A DNA stretch of 64,000 nt from an uncultured Planctomycetaceae bacterium. Lineage in GTDB: Bacteria; Planctomycetota; Planctomycetia; Pirellulales; Thermoguttaceae. The notes under the pieces were generated by a model. It did not search any database and was not told where the DNA came from. It worked only from the letters and a program-made list of their open reading frames with translations. The stretch spans positions 62,001 through 126,000 of the forward strand of contig CAMJTU010000003.1 of the NCBI GenBank assembly GCA_946408825.1. Direction: 5' to 3'. Made by a program: the position numbers and the translations under genes. Each line of letters begins with the position of its first letter. Position 1 is the first letter of the stretch. Shown here in pieces: positions 52,207-59,180 of this stretch.

Positions 52207-53154
52207 TCAGAGGGCTTTCAGGAACCCGGCGACGATCGCGGTCATCTTCTCTTCCGCCTTGTTCGCGTTCGCGACGACAATTTCATGACTCGTCGGCTCA
52301 AGGGAGTCCGGAAGTCCCATGTCGGTGATAATGGAAATCCCGAGAACCTTCATCCCGGAATGAACGGCGACAATGACTTCGGGCACGGTCGACATGCCGA
52401 CGACGTCGGCGCCGATTCCGCGCAGGAACCGATATTCCGCGCGCGTCTCGAAGTTCGGTCCCGCGACGGCGACGTAAACGCCGGTATGCGTATGAATCCC
52501 CTTCTCCAGCGCGACCTTGCGCGCCTTCTCGATCAGTTCGTGCGAATAGGGCTCGAGCATATCGGGAAAACGCGGACCGAGACGTTCGTCGTTCGGACCG
52601 ATCAGCGGATTCATTCCCAAGAGGTTGATATGGTCTTCGATAAACATGACGTCGCCCGGTCGATACTGCGGGTTAAGCCCGCCGCACGCGTTGGAAACGA
52701 CGAGCGTCTCGACGCCAAGCGCTTTCATAACGCGGATTGGAAACGTTATCTGCTTGGGAGTAAAGCCCTCGTAATAGTGGAAACGTCCCTGCATCGCAAC
52801 GACCGTCTTCCCTTCGAGCGTTCCGAGAATCAGCTTTCCGGCGTGGGATTCGACGGTGGAGCGCGCAAAGTGCGGAATCTCCTCGTAAGGGATCGCGACG
52901 TCCGCGTCGATCTTTTCGACGAGCGCGCCAAGCCCGGAGCCGAGGACGATCCCAACGTCGGGCTTCTTATCCCAGCGCGAGCGGATTACGGCGACCGCCT
53001 CTTGAATCATATCGTATTCGCTCAGTTCGCTCTGCGACGCCGAAACGGCGGAACTCTGAACGGACTCTTCAGTCAATCCGACGACGCACGTCGCCAGAAC
53101 AACGGCAAAGACGGCGCTCCGAAGGGCGCGTATGACAAAGGAATACGACGTCAT
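52207..53154 (-). CDS. Exported purine nucleoside phosphorylase paralogue
   Basis: 315 aa; the start at 53154 follows AAGGAAG. Residues 1-~40 are a signal peptide (SFVIRALRSAVFAVVLATC) plus a Ser-rich spacer, absent from its neighbour. The rest is a trimeric PNP: DVGIVLGSGLGALVEKID (phosphate site), VVAMQGRFHYYEGF, SNACGGLNPQYRPGD, GVYVAVAGPNFETRAEYRF (purine site) and GADVVGMSTVPEV. It cleaves inosine/guanosine with phosphate. It shares most residues with the downstream-strand neighbour at 53247-54065, so the pair arose by tandem duplication. Export would place nucleoside breakdown in the periplasm-like space. Confidence 0.9.
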   Translation of the reverse strand: MTSYSFVIRALRSAVFAVVLATCVVGLTEESVQSSAVSASQSELSEYDMIQEAVAVIRSRWDKKPDVGIVLGSGLGALVEKIDADVAIPYEEIPHFARSTVESHAGKLILGTLEGKTVVAMQGRFHYYEGFTPKQITFPIRVMKALGVETLVVSNACGGLNPQYRPGDVMFIEDHINLLGMNPLIGPNDERLGPRFPDMLEPYSHELIEKARKVALEKGIHTHTGVYVAVAGPNFETRAEYRFLRGIGADVVGMSTVPEVIVAVHSGMKVLGISIITDMGLPDSLEPTSHEIVVANANKAEEKMTAIVAGFLKAL

Positions 53155-53246
53155 TCTTTACTTCCTTTTCAACGTGTCTGGCTCAAAACCCCGTCGCGCG
53201 CGTTCAAAGGAGGACGACGCGCTGCGAAAGGGAGAAACGGCGGAAC

Positions 53247-54065
53247 TTAGAGACTCCCGAGGACGCCGCGAATAATCGCGATCATCTTCGGCTCCGCGTT
53301 CATCGCGTTCGAGATGATGCGTTCAATATTCGCGGGCTCAAGCGCGTCCGCCAGCCCCATGTCCGTGATGATCGAGATTCCGAGAACCTTCATTCCCGAA
53401 TGAACCGCGACGATTACTTCCGGAACGGTCGACATTCCGACCGCGTCGGCGCTGATTCCGCGCAGGAACCGATATTCGGCGCGCGTCTCGAGATTCGGAC
53501 CCGCGACCGCGACGTAAACGCCGCGCTGGACTTCGACTCCGTTCTCAAGCGCAACCTGACGCGCCTTTTCGATCAGCGCGTGAGAGTACGGTTCGATCAT
53601 GTCGGGGAACCGAGGACCGAGTCGCTCGTCGTTCGGACCGATCAGAGGATTGACCCCGAGGAGGTTGATATGATCCTCGATGAGCATGACGTCGCCCGCC
53701 TTGAACTGCGGATTCAAACCGCCGCACGCGTTGGAGACGACGAGCGTCTCCGCGCCGAGCGCCTTCATGACGCGAATCGGGAACGTGATCTGCTTCGGGG
53801 AGAACCCTTCGTAATAGTGGAACCGCCCTTGCATCGCGACGACCGCCTTGCCTTCGAGCGTCCCGAGAATGAGACGGCCGGCGTGCGTCTCGACGGTCGA
53901 GCGCGCGAAGTGCGGAAGTTCCTCGTAAGGAATAACCTGCTCCGCGACGATGTGTTTCGCCAGTCCGCCGAGTCCGGTGCCGAGCACGATTCCGACGTCC
54001 GCCTTCTTATCCCAACGCGTGCGAATCGCCGCGACCGCTTCCTGAACCATATCGTATTCCGTCAT
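53247..54065 (-). CDS. Purine nucleoside phosphorylase (cytoplasmic copy)
   Basis: 272 aa, the usual length. It starts MTEYDMVQEAVAAIRTRWDK with AAAGGAG upstream. Phosphate-binding GIVLGTGLGGLAKHI, MQGRFHYYEGFSPKQITFPI, SNACGGLNPQFKAGD, VAGPNLETRAEYRFLRGIS and the C-terminal DMGLADALEP are present. It reversibly cleaves purine nucleosides to base plus ribose-1-phosphate for salvage. It follows aspS by 29 bases and precedes the exported copy by 92. The equivalent of the PNF purine-site motif reads PNL here. Confidence 0.93.
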   Translation of the reverse strand: MTEYDMVQEAVAAIRTRWDKKADVGIVLGTGLGGLAKHIVAEQVIPYEELPHFARSTVETHAGRLILGTLEGKAVVAMQGRFHYYEGFSPKQITFPIRVMKALGAETLVVSNACGGLNPQFKAGDVMLIEDHINLLGVNPLIGPNDERLGPRFPDMIEPYSHALIEKARQVALENGVEVQRGVYVAVAGPNLETRAEYRFLRGISADAVGMSTVPEVIVAVHSGMKVLGISIITDMGLADALEPANIERIISNAMNAEPKMIAIIRGVLGSL

Positions 54066-54094
54066 TGTTTGCGCTCCTTTCGGGGGTTGACGCG

Positions 54095-55888
54095 TCAGTT
54101 CTCTTCCTTCTTCTCGACGGTCGACTTAATCGCGAGTTCGTCGAGCTGCTTCTGCGCGACTTCGGCGGGCGCGCCCGTCATCAGATCGCTCGCTTTCGTC
54201 GTCTTCGGGAACGCGATGCAATCGCGAATGTTGTCGACGCCCGCAAAGAGCATGACGACCCGGTCGAGTCCCAGCGCGAGTCCACCGTGCGGCGGCGCCC
54301 CGTACTGCAACGCGTCGACGAGGAATCCGAACTGCTCCTTCGCCTGCTCCCGCGTCATCCCGAGGAGTCCGAAGACCTTGTTCTGAATCTCGGGGTCGTG
54401 GATACGAATCGTGCCGCCGCCCGCTTCGAACCCGTTCAAAACGAGGTCGTACGCCTGCGCGCGAATCGAGCTGATCGCCGCGTCGTCCCCGTCGAGCTTC
54501 GGAAGGTCCTCCACGAGGGGCGCCGTGAACGGATGGTGTTCCGCGACCCAGCGGTTTTCCTCTTCGTCCCAGTGGAACATCGGGAACTTGACGACCCAGC
54601 AGAAGTTCATCTCGTCGGGATCGTACAGTTTGAGTTCGGCGGCGAGCCGACGGCGCAGTCCGTTGAGGACGCGGCACGTCAGGTTGAAGTCGCCGCACGA
54701 GAAGAGGAGCATGTCGTTCGGCTCCGCTTCGAGCTTCTGACCGATCGCTTCGAGCGCCTCGGGAGAGAAGTTCTTCGCGCTCGAGCCGCCGAGTTTCCCT
54801 TCCGCGTCGACCTTGAACCAGACGATTCCCTTCGCGCCGAACTGCTCGGCGGTCCACGACGTCAGATTGTCGATATCTTTGCGCGAATACTTGTCGGCGG
54901 CGTTCTTGACGTTAATGCCGCGAACGCGTCCGCCCGATTCCGCGACGGAACGGAAGACCTTGAAATCGACCGTCTTGGCGATTTCCGTCACGTCTTTAAG
55001 CTCCATGCCGAAGCGAAGGTCGGGCGCGTCGTGCCCGAAACGTTCCATCGCTTCGTCGTAGGTAATGCGCGGGAGCGGAAGAGGAATATCGACGCCCTTG
55101 ATCTCTTTCATGAGACGCTGAACGAGCTTACTGACGAGGTCGATCACGTCCTCCATCTCGACGAAGGACATTTCGAGGTCGAGCTGGGTGAACTCCGGCT
55201 GACGGTCGGCGCGAAGGTCTTCGTCGCGGAAGCATCGGGCGACCTGCACGTAGCGGTCGTAGCCCGCGATCATGAGGAGCTGCTTGTAGAGCTGCGGAGA
55301 CTGCGGAAGCGCGTAGAACGCCCCTTGCGTGATGCGGCTCGGAACAAGATAGTCGCGGGCGCCTTCCGGGGTGCTCTTGCCGAGGATCGGGGTCTCGACT
55401 TCGAGGAACCCGTTTTCGTCGAAGTAATCGCGGAGCGTCTTCGTAATGCGGTGTCGGAGCGTGAGGACGCGTTGCATCTCGGGGCGACGGAGGTCGATGT
55501 AGCGATACTTGAGGCGCGCCTCTTCGGAGGGGATTTCCGGCGCGGAGGGGAGGAACGGGACCGGCTCGGAGCGATTGAGAACGACGAGTTTCGTCGCGCG
55601 GACCTCGATTTCGCCCGTCGCCATCTCGGGGTTCGTCAACCCTTCGGGGCGCGCCATGACCTCGCCGGTAATCTGGGCGACGTCTTCGTTGTGGAGCGTC
55701 TTGACGAGATTAAAAAGCTCGGGGTCGGCGGCCGCGTCGAAGACGGTTTGCGTCTTGCCGTAACGGTCGCGAAGGTTGATAAAGAAAACGCCGCTATGAT
55801 CGCGCGCGGAGTCGACCCATCCGCACAACGTCACGGTTTCGCCTACGTTAGCGCGGCGCAGCTCGCCGCAAGTTTTCGTTCGATACAC
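54095..55888 (-). CDS. aspS: Aspartyl-tRNA synthetase, bacterial type
   Basis: 597 aa class IIb synthetase. The GTG at 55888 (VYRTKTCGELR, GAGGA nine bases upstream) matches the family start and length; ATGs at 55957 and 55987 would add unrelated residues. Anticodon-binding OB fold (VTLCGWVDSARDHSGVFFIN), motif 2 CFRDEDLRADRQPEFTQLD, bacterial GAD insert, and motif 3 GLALGLDRVVMLFAG are all present. It likely heads the transcript that continues into the PNP genes. The residue that separates discriminating from nondiscriminating AspRS was not assessed. Confidence 0.95.
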   Translation of the reverse strand: MYRTKTCGELRRANVGETVTLCGWVDSARDHSGVFFINLRDRYGKTQTVFDAAADPELFNLVKTLHNEDVAQITGEVMARPEGLTNPEMATGEIEVRATKLVVLNRSEPVPFLPSAPEIPSEEARLKYRYIDLRRPEMQRVLTLRHRITKTLRDYFDENGFLEVETPILGKSTPEGARDYLVPSRITQGAFYALPQSPQLYKQLLMIAGYDRYVQVARCFRDEDLRADRQPEFTQLDLEMSFVEMEDVIDLVSKLVQRLMKEIKGVDIPLPLPRITYDEAMERFGHDAPDLRFGMELKDVTEIAKTVDFKVFRSVAESGGRVRGINVKNAADKYSRKDIDNLTSWTAEQFGAKGIVWFKVDAEGKLGGSSAKNFSPEALEAIGQKLEAEPNDMLLFSCGDFNLTCRVLNGLRRRLAAELKLYDPDEMNFCWVVKFPMFHWDEEENRWVAEHHPFTAPLVEDLPKLDGDDAAISSIRAQAYDLVLNGFEAGGGTIRIHDPEIQNKVFGLLGMTREQAKEQFGFLVDALQYGAPPHGGLALGLDRVVMLFAGVDNIRDCIAFPKTTKASDLMTGAPAEVAQKQLDELAIKSTVEKKEEN

Positions 55889-56222
55889 CGTCGATGTCCT
55901 CAATAAAACAGTCCGAAGTCCGCCGCGTCGCGACGCGGGGACAAAATCATTCCTCATTATTTTAGAAGAAACCCCGTTTTCTACCACCCCCCGTCCGCGA
56001 CGTCGCGGTGGACGATATTCGGCGGCGACCTCGCCGCTGAGGGTATTCGCAGCAACTCGCGAGATAACGTTTGGGCGCGCACAAGCGAAAACTCTAGGTC
56101 GCCGCTCGTTGGCGTCGACATCCGATTCGGTTTTTCCGAGCTAGACGCCCGAACGACGGACGCAAATAAAGAGGGTAGCGTCCGATAAGGACAGACTTGT
56201 CAAGCGGTGTCGAGAGCGAAAC
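55889..56222. other. Intergenic region between aspS and the DUF262-HNH gene
   Basis: No gene is supported; the frame from 56141 is antisense or frame shadow of the HNH gene. The minus strand upstream of aspS carries TAAAAT near 55964-55959, a possible -10 element without a clear -35. Confidence 0.45.
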
Positions 56223-56241
56223 AAAACCCGCCTTCGGCGGG
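56223..56241 (-). terminator. Terminator of the methyltransferase/DUF262-HNH pair
   Basis: On the minus strand CCCGCC (56241-56236) pairs with GGCGGG (56232-56227) and is followed by TTTTGTTT, just past the HNH gene stop. Confidence 0.75.
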
Positions 56242-56249
56242 CGGGCGCG

Positions 56250-57356
56250 TTAAGAATCGCTTTTGGAAAGGTTGCATTTTTTGCAGAGCATTTGGCAGTT
56301 GTCGAGTTTAGTCTTGCCGCCTTTGCTCCACGGAACGATATGGTCCGCGTGCATTTCTTCGATCGCAAAATGTTCTTTACAGAGCGGGCAGACGCCTTTT
56401 TGGCGTTCGTAGACCTCGCGACGGTCTTCGTCGGAGAACTGGCGAAGCGAGAGTTTCCTTTCTTCGCCGGAAAGGAGGTATTCGTAGACGCCCGATTTGC
56501 TCGTGACGTCGTTATCCGCCATGAGCCGCTGGATTTCGCGTTCGAGTTTCTCCGGGTCGAGGTCTTTTCGCGTCCCGTAACGATTGTAGAACAGCCCCCA
56601 AGCAAGCCCTTTCATTTCTTTGCGCTTGACGGGGAAGATCGCCCTCGTCCAGTCGACGACGGATCGGAAATAGTTCCATAGTTGGACGGCGGACGGGTCG
56701 TTCTGACGCTCCGCCATGTACGCTTCGATCGTCTTGTTTTCCGCGTCGGACGCCCATTTGAGCGCCGTTTCTAGGTATTCCTGCCGGATCGACGAGCCTT
56801 TGAGATAATCCCCGGCGAGCGCGTTCGCCGGACATCCCGTCTTGCTGAAATAGCGTTTCGCGTCGGAAGTCCACGACCCGGCGTAAACGGCGTTGCGCAG
56901 TTCCTGATCCGTCAGACGCTCCCCCGCGATATTGATGATTCTGAACCATTCGAGCTTCTCGCTGTCCGTCCCGTCGCAGACGTAGACGAAGAGCGGATAG
57001 CTGAGAATCTTCTCCTTTTGGTCTTTCGGCAGATTATAGAAATACTTCTCGTCGACCGAGAAGGAGCCGTCCACGTATTCGCAAAGGGCGATCGTCCGCT
57101 GCTGACCGTCGAGGACCTCGAAGCCGTCCGACCCGTCCTCTTTCCTGACCTTGCACCAGTAGATGACGTTCAGCGGCAGCCCCTTCATGACCGACCGAAT
57201 CACCTCGTCGCGCTGCGCGTCCTTATAGACAAACTCGCGCTGATATTTCGGGCGAATATCGAGCCGCTCGTTATACCCGACGACCCCCTCCTCCTCGTCG
57301 TTGAAGTACCCCTCGCAGACCTCGCCGACCGTGACTTTCCGTTCCGTAATCTCCAT
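56250..57356 (-). CDS. DUF262 / HNH endonuclease (GmrSD-like)
   Basis: 368 aa from the ATG at 57356 (GGAGG seven bases upstream). The N-terminal DUF262 (ParB-like) part has IRPKYQREFVYK and the diagnostic FEVLDGQQRTIAL near residue 82. The C-terminal HNH nuclease has KGVCPLCKEHF, MHADHIVPWSKGG and CKKCNLSKSDS. DUF262-HNH architecture is that of GmrSD-type restriction of modified DNA and of various phage defence proteins. The gene starts three bases after the stop of the methyltransferase gene, so the two are translationally coupled. The likely role is the nuclease half of a modification-dependent or self/nonself system (inferred). Confidence 0.88.
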   Translation of the reverse strand: MEITERKVTVGEVCEGYFNDEEEGVVGYNERLDIRPKYQREFVYKDAQRDEVIRSVMKGLPLNVIYWCKVRKEDGSDGFEVLDGQQRTIALCEYVDGSFSVDEKYFYNLPKDQKEKILSYPLFVYVCDGTDSEKLEWFRIINIAGERLTDQELRNAVYAGSWTSDAKRYFSKTGCPANALAGDYLKGSSIRQEYLETALKWASDAENKTIEAYMAERQNDPSAVQLWNYFRSVVDWTRAIFPVKRKEMKGLAWGLFYNRYGTRKDLDPEKLEREIQRLMADNDVTSKSGVYEYLLSGEERKLSLRQFSDEDRREVYERQKGVCPLCKEHFAIEEMHADHIVPWSKGGKTKLDNCQMLCKKCNLSKSDS

Positions 57357-57358
57357 TG

Positions 57359-58480
57359 TCAACCCTCCTTCGGCGCTTCGGGGTTCCTGTTGCGAATAAC
57401 TATTCGGTCGTACATTCGGGAATAATCGTTTCCATGACCATCTGGAATCGGTAGGTAAAAATTGAGTCTTCTCGCTACGTTGTGATGCTCTCGAATGTCG
57501 TCGGACAGTTCTGCGTCAGCCAAAACCGTCCAATTCATGCCAACTATCTCAAACTGATCTGGATTGTACCTGTCCATAAACGTAATCGGCACCCCCATTA
57601 GTCCTGCGTAATCGCAAGGAATGTCTGCAATTTTTGGCACTTCTATCGCGTCATAGTTTACGTATTTTGGATAAACTGCCGGTTCATAGCGTTTTACGAG
57701 AATCATCTCCTCGTGGCGTCGACTTATGTCAAGATTTGTAAACCACGCGCAATTGCGAAAATGGACTAATCCGTTTTCAGGATTATAAACGCCGTTGGCA
57801 AACTCTCTAACGTTCTTAACGGGAATATGGAAGTACGCGTCTCCACGAGTAAATCCATAGCCAAGCCACATTTCATTTTTCATAAAGAGGGGAAATATCT
57901 CTTTGTATTTAATGGCGTTAAGGCTTCCTATGATAACGAAATTCTTTTGCCGCTGAACCAACAAAGCGACAAATTCTCGAAACAGAGAAAAGGGCGGATT
58001 CGTCGCGACGATATCCGCCTCGTCGAGCAGTTCGACGCATTCGGGGGACCGAAAGTCGCCGTTCCCTTTGAGTTCGGTTAGTTCGTTTTCCCCCGACTTG
58101 AAGAGTTCCGCGACGTCGAGCATATCGACCGAGCCGTCCCCCGTCTTGTCGTAGACGGTCGTTACGATCGCTTTGTAAGGCTTATTAGTTGTTTTTTCAC
58201 GTTCTCCTCCGCCGAATAAATCGAATAGCGTCAACTGTTTGTTGGCGATAGAAGACCCCGAGTAGCAGGTCGCGATCAGTTTCTTGAGCCCGAGCCGGTT
58301 GAAGTTCAGAACGAAGTACTTGAAGAAGGCGCTTTCAAAGGGATCGTCGCAATTACAGAGAACCGTTTTGCCCTCAAAATGCTTGCGATAATGGCGCAGT
58401 TCCTTCTCGATATCCGACAACTGGGTGTAGAACTCGTCCTTTCGGGCGGTCTTCGCGCTGTTTAAATTGTCGTTTCCCAT
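57359..58480 (-). CDS. EcoRI-type adenine-specific DNA methyltransferase
   Basis: 373 aa. It matches the M.EcoRI family in pattern: N-terminal KDEFYTQLSDIEKELRHY, TVLCNCDDPFESAFFKYFVL, GNGDFRSPECVELLDEADIV, and catalytic motif IV TNPPFSLFREFVALL near residue 160; then FVIIGSLNAIKYKEIFP and GYGFTRGDAYFHIP. It methylates adenine N6 using SAM. A lower GC content than its neighbours suggests transfer. Unlike EcoRI there is no EcoRI-like nuclease; the partner is the DUF262-HNH gene. Start at 58480 with a weak AAAAGA ribosome-binding site. Confidence 0.9.
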   Translation of the reverse strand: MGNDNLNSAKTARKDEFYTQLSDIEKELRHYRKHFEGKTVLCNCDDPFESAFFKYFVLNFNRLGLKKLIATCYSGSSIANKQLTLFDLFGGGEREKTTNKPYKAIVTTVYDKTGDGSVDMLDVAELFKSGENELTELKGNGDFRSPECVELLDEADIVATNPPFSLFREFVALLVQRQKNFVIIGSLNAIKYKEIFPLFMKNEMWLGYGFTRGDAYFHIPVKNVREFANGVYNPENGLVHFRNCAWFTNLDISRRHEEMILVKRYEPAVYPKYVNYDAIEVPKIADIPCDYAGLMGVPITFMDRYNPDQFEIVGMNWTVLADAELSDDIREHHNVARRLNFYLPIPDGHGNDYSRMYDRIVIRNRNPEAPKEG

Positions 58481-58590
58481 GTCTTTTCCCGATTCTTCTT
58501 CCGTTCCTAAATCGCGCTGCGACTCTTAAACAAACGCGACGCGGTCATTTTACCGAACTCAAGGAAAAATCGCAAGAACCGCCGAAGGCG

Positions 58591-58680
58591 TCAAAACTCG
58601 TCCTCGACGCCTTCGGCGTCGTCTTCCTCAAGGTAAGAGTCGCCAATTTCCCAAGAAAGCGGTTCTGCGGGAGAAAGACC
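58591..58680 (-). pseudogene. C-terminal remnant of a third DUF1559-type paralogue
   Basis: The minus strand here reads ...SWEIGDSYLEEDDAEGVEDEF then stop. This matches CSWGMSDLFLDEEDEEGAEDE at the end of the 59135-61402 gene and the DDGEGGEDEF end of the 61650-63812 gene. The rest of the copy is missing; an IS remnant lies directly to the right. Confidence 0.75.
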
Positions 58681-58711
58681 TTCTGCGCGCGTACATTGAT
58701 AACCAAAAATG

Positions 58712-58763
58712 CGGATAATCAGCCCTGCGCCACGTCTTTTATGCCATCAGGGCTGATTATCCG
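58712..58763. repeat. Perfect 16-bp inverted repeat (hairpin)
   Basis: CGGATAATCAGCCCTG (58712-58727) and its exact complement at 58748-58763, loop of 20. It is flanked by a related imperfect pair at about 58779-58789 and 58813-58823 that shares TCAGCCC and GGGCTGATTAT. Probably part of the left end of the decayed IS element next to it. Confidence 0.85.
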
Positions 58764-58882
58764 ATGTTTTTATGTCGATATTCAGCCCAAACTGCCTCAT
58801 TACATCGTCTGAGGGCTGATTATCGCCATATATCGTACATAAATTGGGTAAAAGACAAAGAGCCTTCGCTCCTTCCTTCAGG

Positions 58883-59180
58883 TATAATGAACTAACGTCC
58901 ATAATCATTATTCCAAAGGAGAAGAGCGACGGTTCAGTCGAATCTTTCCCTGAACCAAGAGGAAATTCAAGAGCTTTTATCGAGCGGTAATTCAGAAGCG
59001 TTCAGGCGCATGTTGGGTTGGAACGAACGTTAAACGAGTTTTTAAAGGCGTAGTCTTCGGAACAGTTGCATGCGGAGCGCTATGAACGAACTGAAACTCG
59101 GGTCGGCACGCGCAACGGCTTTTATCAACGCGGCTCAACGACGCGAATCGGTCGCATCCAATTCCGCCGCGTCCAAAAAC
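58883..59180 (+). pseudogene. IS256-family transposase remnant
   Basis: Two pieces in different frames. After TATAAT (58883-58888) and AAAGGAG, bases 58932-59034 encode VQSNLSLNQEEIQELLSS, continuing to AFRRML, a typical IS256-family N terminus, ending in a stop. From about 59066 the plus strand encodes MHAERYERTETRVGTRNGFY then QRGSTTRIGRIQFRR, the well-known AERYERTE...RNG.Y region of that family. Everything downstream (DDE domain) is gone, replaced by the 3' end of the minus-strand DUF1559-type gene. So the element is truncated and frameshifted. Confidence 0.82.

Noticed and set aside
54065..55906. 613-codon plus-strand frame opposite aspS
   Set aside because: It is antisense to aspS; its Arg/Val/Glu-rich composition is the mirror of the aspS codons.
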